A DNA stretch of 5,127 nucleotides from contig JACCYI010000066.1 of the NCBI GenBank assembly GCA_013696535.1, positions 1-5,127 on the forward strand, given 5' to 3'. Under the pieces are notes generated by a model. That model ran no database searches. It saw only the letters and a program-made list of their open reading frames with translations, and was not told the origin of the DNA. Source of the DNA: Solirubrobacterales bacterium (GTDB taxonomy: Bacteria > Actinomycetota > Thermoleophilia > Solirubrobacterales > Solirubrobacteraceae). Positions 1-5,127 of the stretch are shown one piece after another. Made by a program: the position numbers and the translations under genes. Every line of letters begins with the position of its first letter. Within the stretch, counting starts at the first letter, position 1.

Positions 1-1199
1 GCGTGGCCGCTCGCGCTCGCCTACCTCTTCCCCGACGGGCGGCTGCCGTCCAGGCGCTGGCGGCCCGCGGCGGCGTTCGCGCTCGCGTCGGGTGGCGGAG
101 CCGTGATCCTGCTGCCACTCCAGCCGACGCTGGAAGGTCCCCGCGGAGACGTACCAAACCCGCTCGTTGGCGGGGTCAGCTTCGACTTCCTCGCGCCCGT
201 GTTCTGGGTCTGCTGGTTCGGCGTGCTGCTCTCGCTGTTCGGCGGCGCGCTCGCGCTGCGCGCTCGATATCGCGCCGGGAGCCGGGAGCGCCGCCGCCAG
301 GTCCTGTGGCTGGCCTATGGCGCGCTGCTGCCGCCGCTGTGGCTCGGCGGCACCTCGCTGGCGAGCCCGCTCTTCGGAGCGTTCACACCCGGACCTCCTC
401 GTGCTGATGATGGTCAACTCCTGGCTCGCCGTCGCGGTGGCGGTCGCGGTGACGAGGCACGGCCTCTACGAGATCGATCGTCTCTTCAACCGCACGCTGG
501 TCTACGTCGCGCTCACAGCGCTACTCACGGGCACGTATGCGGTGGCGGCGCTGGTCGCGGGGCAGCTGGCGGGCGGCTCGGCGTTCGCCGCCTCGGCGCT
601 TCGCGCGCCGGCGCTTCGAGGGGGTCCGGCTCTTGCGTGACTTCCTCGACGATGTCCGTGACGGACACAGCGAGCCGGAGGACGTGGGCGCGGCGCTCGC
701 GCTCGCACTCGACGACCCGCGCGCCGAAGTGGTCTTCCGCCTACCCGAGACCGGCGCCTACGCGGATCGTCACGGTCGCCTCCTTGACGCACTGCCCGAG
801 GACGGCCGTGCTCGCTCGGCGATCGGGCACGACCACCGTGAGGTGGCGTACTGCTCCACGACCCGGCCGTCACCGACGGGCCCGACGTGCTGGGGGCGGT
901 GCTCGAGGCGGCGACGGTGGCCGTGGAGCTCGGCCGCCTCCGAGTCGAGCTGCGCTTGCAGCTCGCTGAGGTTGAGTCCTCGCGTACGCGGATCGCCCAG
1001 GCCGGCTACGCCGAGCGACGGCGGCTCGAGCGCGATCTTCACGACGGCGCGCAGCAGCGGCTGGTGACCTTGGGGATCGTGCCTGCGGCGACTGCAGCGC
1101 TCGCTGCCCGGAGAAGCGAAGATCCTGGCCCCGGCGTTCGATAGCACTCGCCCGAAAACCGGTGGTGTCCTTGGTGTGCGGCGAAGGCGCTGTCCATAG
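1..1199 (+). pseudogene. Membrane sensor histidine kinase (HisKA_3 type), 5'-truncated, frameshifted, no ATPase domain
   Basis: This is the remnant of a two-component sensor kinase that would sense at the membrane and phosphorylate a response regulator. The left end runs off the window. Frame 1 encodes hydrophobic segments near 70-120, 181-265 and 301-365. Around 376-392 the coding moves to frame 2, with segments near 395-452 and 496-565 and the motif HGLYEIDRLFNRTLVY. Around 597 it moves to frame 3 (RFARRRFEGVRLLRDFL), apparently losing a linker of about 20 residues. Near 848 it returns to frame 2, which holds a coiled-coil-like helix and the phosphoacceptor box ERRRLERDLHDGAQQRLV, with the His codon at 1040-1042. 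Near 1082 one extra base moves it to frame 3 (RLQRSLPGEAKILAPAFD). Family-like sequence ends about 1142, and the frame stops at TAG 1197-1199. No HATPase_c N or G box follows. The kinase assignment is firm. Whether the lesions are biological or assembly errors is open, but a missing catalytic domain argues for a pseudogene. Confidence 0.8.
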
Positions 1200-1209
1200 C
1201 GTCCGATCC

Positions 1210-1685
1210 ATGATCAACACCACCCGGATCCACCCCATCAGAAGTATCGTCGGCGCCGCCGTGGCAGCGCTGCTCTGCATCGTCGCCCTGTCGCCGTCGG
1301 CGGGCCAGGCGGCCGGCAAGACGGAGACCCTGCGGTTCTTCTCCAAGCCGATGTCCTTCACCCACACGACCGCGGACGGCACCGTCAGCCATCGTCCGCC
1401 CGCCGGCCCACCGCAGGCCGGCGACGTGCTCGAGATCGACTCGCTCGACTACGCCGGCACGCACCGCCGCCACGCGAAGCGCCCGAAGGGCAGCGACCGC
1501 GCTGCGCCTTCAGTGGCGGCCCCGAGCCCGATTGCACCGGCTACGCGGCGATCGGCGGCTCGCTGCTGCGGTTCCGCGGCATGGAAGTGGTTGGCGCCAT
1601 CGGACGCTGGCAGAGCGGCAAGGTGCTCAGCAACAAGGAAGTCAAAGGCGGCTCCGATATCCTCCTCGAGCTCCGCCGGAGCTGA
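1210..1685 (+). pseudogene. Small secreted protein with signal peptide, single frameshift (possible barrel-type protein)
   Basis: ATG 1210 opens a protein with a basic N-terminus, a hydrophobic core at residues 13-28 and a likely signal-peptidase site after GQA (residues 32-34), so export is expected. Mature sequence in frame 1 includes LRFFSKPMSFTHTTADG and GDVLEIDSLDYAGTHRRHAKR. Near 1498-1503 one base appears to be missing. Frame 3 then continues with CAFSGGPEPDCTGYAAIGGS, a paired-cysteine loop, and ends KVLSNKEVKGGSDILLELRRS at TGA 1683-1685, giving about 158 residues in all. The pattern (secreted, Gly-rich, beta-prone, ending in a GGSD strand) resembles dirigent/allene-oxide-cyclase-like barrel proteins that I associate with soil actinobacteria, but no function can be assigned. 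No Shine-Dalgarno sequence precedes the ATG. The ORF continuing in frame 1 beyond 1503 becomes Arg/Ala-rich nonsense, which supports the frameshift reading. It could be a functional gene broken only by a base-calling error. Confidence 0.65.
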
Positions 1686-1819
1686 TCACGGCTCACGGAT
1701 CGCAGACTTCGGCCGGTAACGGGCCACCTCGGGTAGGCGCCCATCTTCGGTCATCCATGACCCACGCCGTCGTCGTCTCCATTGGTGGCCCATCGATCTC
1801 GTCGTGGCACACGTCCCGA

Positions 1820-1848
1820 CTGAGCGACGCTCGTCGCGTCTGTATGCT
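1820..1848 (+). promoter_or_regulatory. Candidate sigma-70-type promoter for a leaderless transcript
   Basis: A -10-like TATGCT lies at 1843-1848, four of six matches to TATAAT. A weak -35-like CTGAGC lies at 1820-1825, three of six matches, with a 17-bp spacer. The predicted transcription start falls at about 1855-1857, that is, on or next to the GTG start codon at 1857. No Shine-Dalgarno sequence precedes that codon. Leaderless mRNAs are common in actinobacteria, so the arrangement is plausible. The weak -35 keeps confidence low. Confidence 0.35.
1824..1837. promoter_or_regulatory. Inverted repeat inside the promoter spacer, possible operator
   Basis: GCGACGCTCGTCGC has two perfect 6-bp arms around a 2-bp centre. 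It sits between the candidate -35 and -10 elements, where a bound repressor would block polymerase. In GC-rich DNA such a repeat can arise by chance, and no regulator gene is seen beside it, so the operator role is inference. Confidence 0.3.
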
Positions 1849-1856
1849 CGCCGGCC

Positions 1857-2495
1857 GTGACAGTCCAGATGCGAGACGTGGCGCCGGGCTTATGGCTGTG
1901 GCGGCAGCCCCACCCCGAGTGGCGAGAGGGCTCGGATTGGGAGCCGGACGTCGCGTCGTTCGCGGTTGTATCTCGAGGAATCGCGGTTCTGCTCGATCCG
2001 CTCGCGCCACCGCCAGAAGCACGCGACGTCTGGACGCGCATCGACGGGTTCAAACCCAGTGCGATCGTCGTGCTCAAGCCTGACCACGTGCGTGACGTTG
2101 ACCTCTTCGTCCGCTGGTACGGCGCTGCGGCATACGGGCCGCGATTGTTCTGGCCCGATGACGTGCCGCGCACCGAGTTGCAGCCGGTGCAACCGGGCGA
2201 TGAGCTTCCCGGTGGGCTTGAGGCACAGTACGACGGGCGCGGCACTCTGGAGACCCCCGTCTACCTCCCCGAGCAACGTGCTCTGGTCTTCGCTGATGGG
2301 ATGACGGCACCGGAAGGGGTCCTGCGCGCGTGGGCGACGCCGTGGCACGAGGAGCGGACACTGCCGGCGTTGCGCGCCTTGCTCGCACTCGATTTCGAAC
2401 GCGTCCTGGTCTCTCACGGTGAGCCGGTGCACGATCGCGGCGAGTTCGTGGCGGCGCTCGAGCGCGAGCCGTGGTCTGCCTGGAACGGGGCCTGA
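1857..2495 (+). CDS. Metallo-beta-lactamase-fold-like protein with degenerate metal site
   Basis: This is an intact 212-residue cytoplasmic protein with no signal peptide or membrane segment. The N-terminal part (GLWLWRQPHPEW, then LLDPLAPP at residues 45-52 after a strand pair) and the C-terminal VFADGMTAP (144-152) and VSHGEPVHDRGEF (185-197) match the usual order of MBL-fold strands, including the acidic motif-4 residue (D147) and the SHG histidine (H187). The canonical HxHxDH motif is absent. Its expected place reads VVLKPDHVRDVDLF (71-84), which keeps only H77 and nearby acids. Members of this fold hydrolyse esters, thioesters or lactams, but with most zinc ligands missing, activity and substrate cannot be predicted. 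GTG 1857 is preferred because the promoter-like sequence places transcription start there; ATG 1869 (208 aa) is the alternative. It stands alone between gaps of 171 and about 130 bp, so it is probably transcribed by itself. Confidence 0.75.
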   Translation: MTVQMRDVAPGLWLWRQPHPEWREGSDWEPDVASFAVVSRGIAVLLDPLAPPPEARDVWTRIDGFKPSAIVVLKPDHVRDVDLFVRWYGAAAYGPRLFWPDDVPRTELQPVQPGDELPGGLEAQYDGRGTLETPVYLPEQRALVFADGMTAPEGVLRAWATPWHEERTLPALRALLALDFERVLVSHGEPVHDRGEFVAALEREPWSAWNGA

Positions 2496-2521
2496 ATCAA
2501 TCCGGACGGGCGACGGATCAC

Positions 2522-2533
2522 CGGTCGCGACCG
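2522..2533. repeat. 12-bp perfect palindrome in intergenic DNA
   Basis: CGGTCGCGACCG equals its own reverse complement. It lies 26 bp after the stop of the MBL-fold gene and about 90 bp before the membrane-protein start. It could be a protein-binding site for the downstream pair, or part of a weak terminator, since a 4-bp stem with a CGCG loop is followed by CTTT. The T-run is too short for a confident terminator call. Confidence 0.4.
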
Positions 2534-2625
2534 CTTTCAGCCGACGCTCGGAAGGAGAGCGCTGCGCCGACTCGATAGGCGATACTCGGTCCGTGCGGCA
2601 ATCACTCCGAACCCCACCCCGCGAG

Positions 2626-2973
2626 ATGGTCATGGTCGCCCGCGCGGTCACGCCGACGCACCGGCACCTGCGATCGCGGCTCACCTTTCTGTTCGTTGCG
2701 ACGGTGGCGCTGGACGCCGCGGCGAGTGTCGCCATCTTCTTTCTCGAGCGACGAGCGCCCGGCACCGCGATCACGAATCTCGGCGACTCCCTCTTCTGGA
2801 CGAGCACGCAGCTGCTGACGATCTCCTCCCAGCTCCCGAACCCGATCTCGACGCCGGCGAGGGTGCTCGACGTCTTCTTGCAGGCTTACGCGATATCGGC
2901 CGTCGCGGTGCTGGCCGGCGCCTTCGGAGCGTTCTTCCACCGGCGCAGCAACGAACTCGACCCGCCGGATTGA
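2626..2973 (+). CDS. Small membrane protein resembling a two-helix ion-channel pore with a non-canonical filter
   Basis: The protein has about 115 residues from ATG 2626. It has a basic N-terminus, transmembrane helix 1 at about 19-40 (ending FFLERR), an amphipathic re-entrant-like segment at 53-70 and transmembrane helix 2 at about 81-104, followed by HRRS. The order helix, W-[ST]-T pore helix, loop, helix is that of the Ion_trans_2/KcsA-like pore: GDSLFWTSTQLLTISSQLP occupies the place where potassium channels have GDALWWSxxTxTTVGYGD. The filter TVGYG is replaced by TISSQ, so potassium selectivity is not expected and ion conduction itself is unproven. ATG 2626, ATG 2632 and GTG 2593 are possible starts, none with a strong Shine-Dalgarno sequence. 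The first was chosen to keep a short basic leader before helix 1. Its stop overlaps the acetyltransferase start, which suggests one operon. It could instead be a non-channel membrane protein. Confidence 0.6.
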   Translation: MVMVARAVTPTHRHLRSRLTFLFVATVALDAAASVAIFFLERRAPGTAITNLGDSLFWTSTQLLTISSQLPNPISTPARVLDVFLQAYAISAVAVLAGAFGAFFHRRSNELDPPD

Positions 2974-3479
2974 TGCCCACGACAGTGCGAGGGGAAGCAC
3001 AAGGCAGGATCTCGATTGACGACCCGCGAGCCCCCGACGTCCGCGCGTTGCTCGAGCGCCATCTCGCGTTCGCCAACTCGCACAGCCCGCCTGAGGACGT
3101 CCATGCTCTTGACGTGGACGCGCTCCTCGATCCTGCCGTTACGTTCTTCAGCTTTCGCCTCGGAGATGAGCTTCTCGGGGTGGCAGCGCTCAAACGGCTT
3201 GATGAAAGCCATGCGGAGCTCAAGTCGATGCACACCGCCCAAGGGGCGCGAGGTCGCGGAATAGGTCGAGCGATGCTCGATCATCTCATCTACTTCGCCC
3301 GCCAACGTCGCTTCCAGCGAGTGAGCCTCGAGACGGGCGCCATGCCCGCGTTCGCTCCAGCGCGGTCGCTGTACGCGAGCGCAGGATTCAGGCCGTGCGA
3401 ACCATTCGGTGACTACAGGCTCAGCCGGAACAGCACCTTCATGGCACTGTCGGTGAACGGCCCAAGTCCCGGGGCGTAA
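2973..3479 (+). CDS. GNAT-family N-acetyltransferase (YsnE-like)
   Basis: This 168-residue cytoplasmic enzyme would transfer an acetyl group from acetyl-CoA to an amine. Motif A is clear: AELKSMHTAQGARGRGIGRAML (residues 81-102, here split as AELKSMHTAQ and GARGRGIGRAML), with the RGRGIG pyrophosphate-binding loop at 93-98. Downstream, RVSLETGAMPAFAPARSLYA (116-135) and AGFRPCEPFGDY (137-148) match the motif-B region and the conserved ending of the group that includes Bacillus YsnE. The N-terminal SPPEDVHALD (38-47) is also typical of that group. Substrate is unknown: YsnE has been linked to indole-acetate production in Bacillus, but this cannot be transferred by similarity alone. ATG 2973 is chosen because it overlaps the upstream TGA (TGATG), a coupling arrangement; TTG 2970 would add one residue. 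Length is normal and no key residue is obviously missing. Confidence 0.9.
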   Translation: MPTTVRGEAQGRISIDDPRAPDVRALLERHLAFANSHSPPEDVHALDVDALLDPAVTFFSFRLGDELLGVAALKRLDESHAELKSMHTAQGARGRGIGRAMLDHLIYFARQRRFQRVSLETGAMPAFAPARSLYASAGFRPCEPFGDYRLSRNSTFMALSVNGPSPGA

Positions 3480-3501
3480 CCCGGCCGGCGGGACTCCAGC
3501 C

Positions 3502-3505
3502 GGAG
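3502..3505 (+). promoter_or_regulatory. Shine-Dalgarno-like GGAG before GTG 3513
   Basis: GGAG lies 7 nt before a GTG at 3513 that is in frame with the DUF2283-like gene. It is the best ribosome-binding signal near that gene and argues for a 20-residue longer N-terminus than the domain start suggests. The same bases can pair with CTCC at 3494-3497 in a 4-bp hairpin, which is weak. Confidence 0.3.
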
Positions 3506-3572
3506 AAACCTGGTGCGACGTGGGTGTCCGCCGCCTCACCGACGGGGGCGTGATCTGCGAGCATCTGTGCTC

Positions 3573-3842
3573 ATGGTGGAGATCGCGGTCAGCGTGAAGG
3601 CCTCGGGTCAGGCGTATGTGGCCTTGGTGGTCGGGGCCGCGCCGGAAGTGCGCGACTCCGTGGCGCTTGATGCGCTGGAGGCGGCCGACACGATTCCTGC
3701 GCTCGACGGCCTCGTGCTGGACTTCGACCACTACGGTCGGGTCGTCGGGCTGCGGGTCACCGGTGCGGCGGATTCGATTCTCGCGCCGTCCCTGCTTGAA
3801 GCGGCTGAAGGCGGCGATCTGCAGAACGAGCGACTTTCTTGA
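3573..3842 (+). CDS. DUF2283-like small protein
   Basis: The protein has 89 residues from ATG 3573 and is soluble, acidic and without cysteine. The signature is VLDFDHYGRVVGLRVTGA (residues 48-65) followed by a helix with SILAPSLLEAA, which fits the DUF2283 pattern of a lDyDxxGxlvGIEI strand pair then a Leu-rich helix. The expected first strand with YxALVV is at 15-20. Function of that family is unknown. The start is uncertain: ATG 3573 begins where the domain begins but has no good Shine-Dalgarno sequence, whereas GTG 3513 has GGAG at 7 nt and would add an Arg/Pro-rich extension (109 aa). It follows the acetyltransferase in the same direction with a gap of 93 bp (33 bp from the GTG), and precedes the unknown gene by 33 bp, so co-transcription is likely. 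Confidence 0.6.
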   Translation: MVEIAVSVKASGQAYVALVVGAAPEVRDSVALDALEAADTIPALDGLVLDFDHYGRVVGLRVTGAADSILAPSLLEAAEGGDLQNERLS

Positions 3843-3860
3843 CCTCAGGACGGGGGCGGC

Positions 3861-3865
3861 GGAGG
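3861..3865 (+). promoter_or_regulatory. Ribosome binding site GGAGG
   Basis: GGAGG ends 10 nt before ATG 3876. It is the strongest Shine-Dalgarno sequence that I found in the window and fixes the start of the 160-residue protein. Confidence 0.65.
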
Positions 3866-3875
3866 CTGGTCGATC

Positions 3876-4358
3876 ATGACCCCCGATCCTCAAGCCACTG
3901 CGGCCATCCCCTCGCTGGTCGACAGCCTGAAGGCCTACATCGACGATGTTCCCGAGGACGAGCAGGCCGATGCTCTGCATCAGGTCTTCTACGGCTTCTA
4001 TACGCGTGTCGCGATCGTCGACCGGAGCACCTACGAGCTCGCCTCGTGGGCGAAGGATGAAGCGGGGACCCTGGAGGACGTTCCCGATTCGCTGGCCGAA
4101 GCTCTGCGCGACAACGCGCTGTTCGTCGGCCAGGAGCTGTTCGCCAGCCGTGTGCGGACGATGAGCGCTATGGGCTACGTCTCAAAGCGCCTGGCCGAGC
4201 TGCTCGAGGGAGGCGAGGCGGCGCGGCCGTTCAGCCTGAAGCGGGCCGTCGCCTTCGACCAAGCCGAGGGACGGCTGCGCACCTACGACCTCTCTCATCC
4301 CGGCGAGCACCCAGACCTGCCGTACGATCCGATGGCCTACGACCCGCACGCTGCCTGA
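3876..4358 (+). CDS. Unrecognised acidic helical protein
   Basis: This is a 160-residue protein that I do not recognise. It is acidic, has no cysteine, no signal peptide and no membrane segment, and residues 11-112 look almost wholly helical (for example SLAEALRDNALFVGQELFASR at 72-92, given as SLAEALRDNA then LFVGQELFASR). After a basic turn at 117-124 the protein ends in a Pro/His/Asp/Tyr-rich tail (residues 138-160) with two YDP repeats at 150-152 and 155-157. Such a tail is probably disordered and might bind a partner or a metal. GGAGG 10 nt upstream and codon use like the neighbours support a real gene. It lies 33 bp after the DUF2283-like gene, likely in the same transcript, and converges on groEL with only 12 bp between stop codons. 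The position beside a chaperonin may be accidental. Confidence 0.75.
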   Translation: MTPDPQATAAIPSLVDSLKAYIDDVPEDEQADALHQVFYGFYTRVAIVDRSTYELASWAKDEAGTLEDVPDSLAEALRDNALFVGQELFASRVRTMSAMGYVSKRLAELLEGGEAARPFSLKRAVAFDQAEGRLRTYDLSHPGEHPDLPYDPMAYDPHAA

Positions 4359-4370
4359 GTCGGCCCCGCC

Positions 4371-5127
4371 CTACACGGGCGACGATGGCCGCGCGAGGCC
4401 TTCGGCAAGGTCGCCGAATCCGGGGGCCAGAATCGCGCCGGGCTGCGCCGGCAGCTCCTCCGCCACGACGGCCTCCGTGGTCAGCAGCAATGCCGCGACC
4501 GACGCAGCATGCTGAAGCGCCAGACGCGTGACCCGCACGGGGTCGATCACACCGTCCTCGAAGAGGTCGCCGAACTCTCCCGTGAGCGCGTTGAGGCCCT
4601 CGGCCTCTCCCATCTCACGCACCTGGTCGATCGTCGCCTGCCCGTCGTAACCGGCGTTCGTGGTGATCCAGTAGAGCGGCACACTGAGCACCCGCTGCAC
4701 GATCTCGGCCCCGACCGCGTAGTCACCCTCGAGGCCGTGGTCCTCGAGCGCCCGCTCGGCCCGCAGCAGCGCGGCTCCGCCGCCCGCCACGATCCCTTCT
4801 GACACTGCCGCCCTGGTGGCGGCCAGCGCACCCTCGGTCCGCATCACTCGCTCTTTGAGCTCCACATCGGTCGCTCCGCCGACCCGGATGACGGCCAGAC
4901 GACTCGACAGCTTCGCGAGGCGCTCGGCGGCGATCTCGCGGTCGCGTTCCTGGACACCGCGCTCGATCTCGACCCGGATCTGGTCAAGGCGGTTGCGGAC
5001 GCGCTCCTCGTCGCCAGCGCCGTCGATGAACGTCGTGAACTCTTCGGTGGCGATCACTCGTCGGCAGCGCCCGAAGGACTCCGGCTTGACGTGCTCGAGC
5101 GTCAGCCCGACGTCATCCGTGATGACC
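4371..5127 (-). CDS. groEL: GroEL/Hsp60 chaperonin paralog, C-terminal part
   Basis: This is the C-terminal 251 residues of a type I chaperonin, which folds proteins in a double-ring ATP-driven cage. The N-terminal half lies beyond the right edge; the frame is open to the last base (VITDDVGLTLEHVKPESFG at the edge). Visible family landmarks, in order: TTFIDGAGDEE, QIRVEIE, DREIAAERLAKL, VGGATDVELKERVMRTEG, EGIVAGGGAALLRAE (nucleotide-site Gly415 equivalent), GLNALTGEFGD and GVIDPVRVTRLALQHAAS (Asp495 equivalent), then LLLTTEAVVAE. By ungapped alignment from memory to E. coli GroEL, the catalytic Asp398 is Gly (codon at 4830-4832), and inter-ring contact positions 452, 461, 463 and 464 are Tyr, Asp, Gln and Ala. 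The C-terminus ends GFGDLAEGLARPSSPV with no GGM repeats. These features mark a divergent paralog, not the housekeeping copy. No groES is visible. Identity is certain; conventional activity is doubtful. Confidence 0.96.
   Translation of the reverse strand, partial: VITDDVGLTLEHVKPESFGRCRRVIATEEFTTFIDGAGDEERVRNRLDQIRVEIERGVQERDREIAAERLAKLSSRLAVIRVGGATDVELKERVMRTEGALAATRAAVSEGIVAGGGAALLRAERALEDHGLEGDYAVGAEIVQRVLSVPLYWITTNAGYDGQATIDQVREMGEAEGLNALTGEFGDLFEDGVIDPVRVTRLALQHAASVAALLLTTEAVVAEELPAQPGAILAPGFGDLAEGLARPSSPV

Larger units (their letters stand above)
1686..1856. other. Non-coding intergenic region (171 bp)
   Basis: No convincing coding sequence was found here on either strand; the open frames that cross it lack family-like sequence. 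There is no stem followed by a T-run, so no intrinsic terminator is seen for the preceding gene. The right end holds the promoter-like elements and inverted repeat listed separately. Confidence 0.6.

Noticed and set aside
103..969. A single 288-codon plus-strand frame covering the kinase
   Set aside because: Only its first third matches the kinase; after about 385 it is Arg/Gly-rich out-of-frame sequence, whereas the true coding moves to other frames.
2551..2557. Strong Shine-Dalgarno-like GAAGGAG in the gap before the channel-like gene
   Set aside because: No ATG, GTG or TTG follows at a usable distance, so it does not define a gene start.
1890..2807. A 305-codon open frame on the minus strand
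   Set aside because: It is antisense to the MBL-fold gene and its downstream gap, with Arg-rich low-complexity composition and no family signal.
3481..3505. Hairpin after the acetyltransferase stop
   Set aside because: The CCGGC/GCCGG stem is 5 bp with no T-run; such repeats are common by chance at this GC content.
2886..3980. A 364-codon open frame on the minus strand
   Set aside because: It lies antisense to the channel-like, GNAT, DUF2283-like and unknown genes. Its product is Arg/His/Pro-rich without any recognisable motif, and GC-rich codon use on the plus strand explains the openness.
4359..4391. Possible bidirectional terminator between the convergent genes
   Set aside because: Only a 5-bp CGGCC/GGCCG stem with a long loop is present, with no T-run, and it overlaps the groEL end.

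Overview
The window is GC-rich, compact bacterial DNA with short gaps, GTG as well as ATG starts, and Arg/Ala/Gly-rich proteins. Gene content and protein style (a membrane sensor kinase of the HisKA_3 type, a small secreted barrel-like protein, a divergent GroEL paralog) suggest an actinobacterium, perhaps of the Thermoleophilia/Solirubrobacterales. That placement rests on recalled family resemblance, not on a search.

Left third (1-1685): two damaged plus-strand genes. The first is the 3' part of a multi-pass sensor histidine kinase. Its reading frame changes four times, a linker segment appears to be missing, and the sequence leaves the family before any HATPase_c domain. The second encodes a small secreted protein with a signal peptide and one frameshift near position 1500. 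All five frame changes that I can detect fall in the first 1.5 kb; the other 3.4 kb reads cleanly. This suggests genuine decay or rearrangement, or a locally poor assembly.

Middle (1686-3479): a 171-bp non-coding gap ends in a promoter-like sequence with a 14-bp inverted repeat, just ahead of an intact metallo-beta-lactamase-fold-like protein with a degenerate metal site. Next comes a 12-bp perfect palindrome, then a small membrane protein resembling a two-helix ion-channel pore with an atypical filter. Its stop overlaps the start of a GNAT acetyltransferase by one base, so these two are probably translationally coupled.

Right third (3480-5127): a DUF2283-like small protein and an unrecognised acidic 160-aa protein lie on the plus strand. 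Twelve bases beyond the latter's stop, on the minus strand, is the C-terminal part of a groEL gene that runs off the right edge. This GroEL has Gly where E. coli GroEL has the catalytic Asp398, altered residues at the known inter-ring contact, and no GGM tail.

No RNA gene, CRISPR array, insertion sequence or clear rho-independent terminator was found. No obvious multi-gene defence or biosynthetic system is visible. The strongest leads are the GroEL paralog and the channel-like protein.
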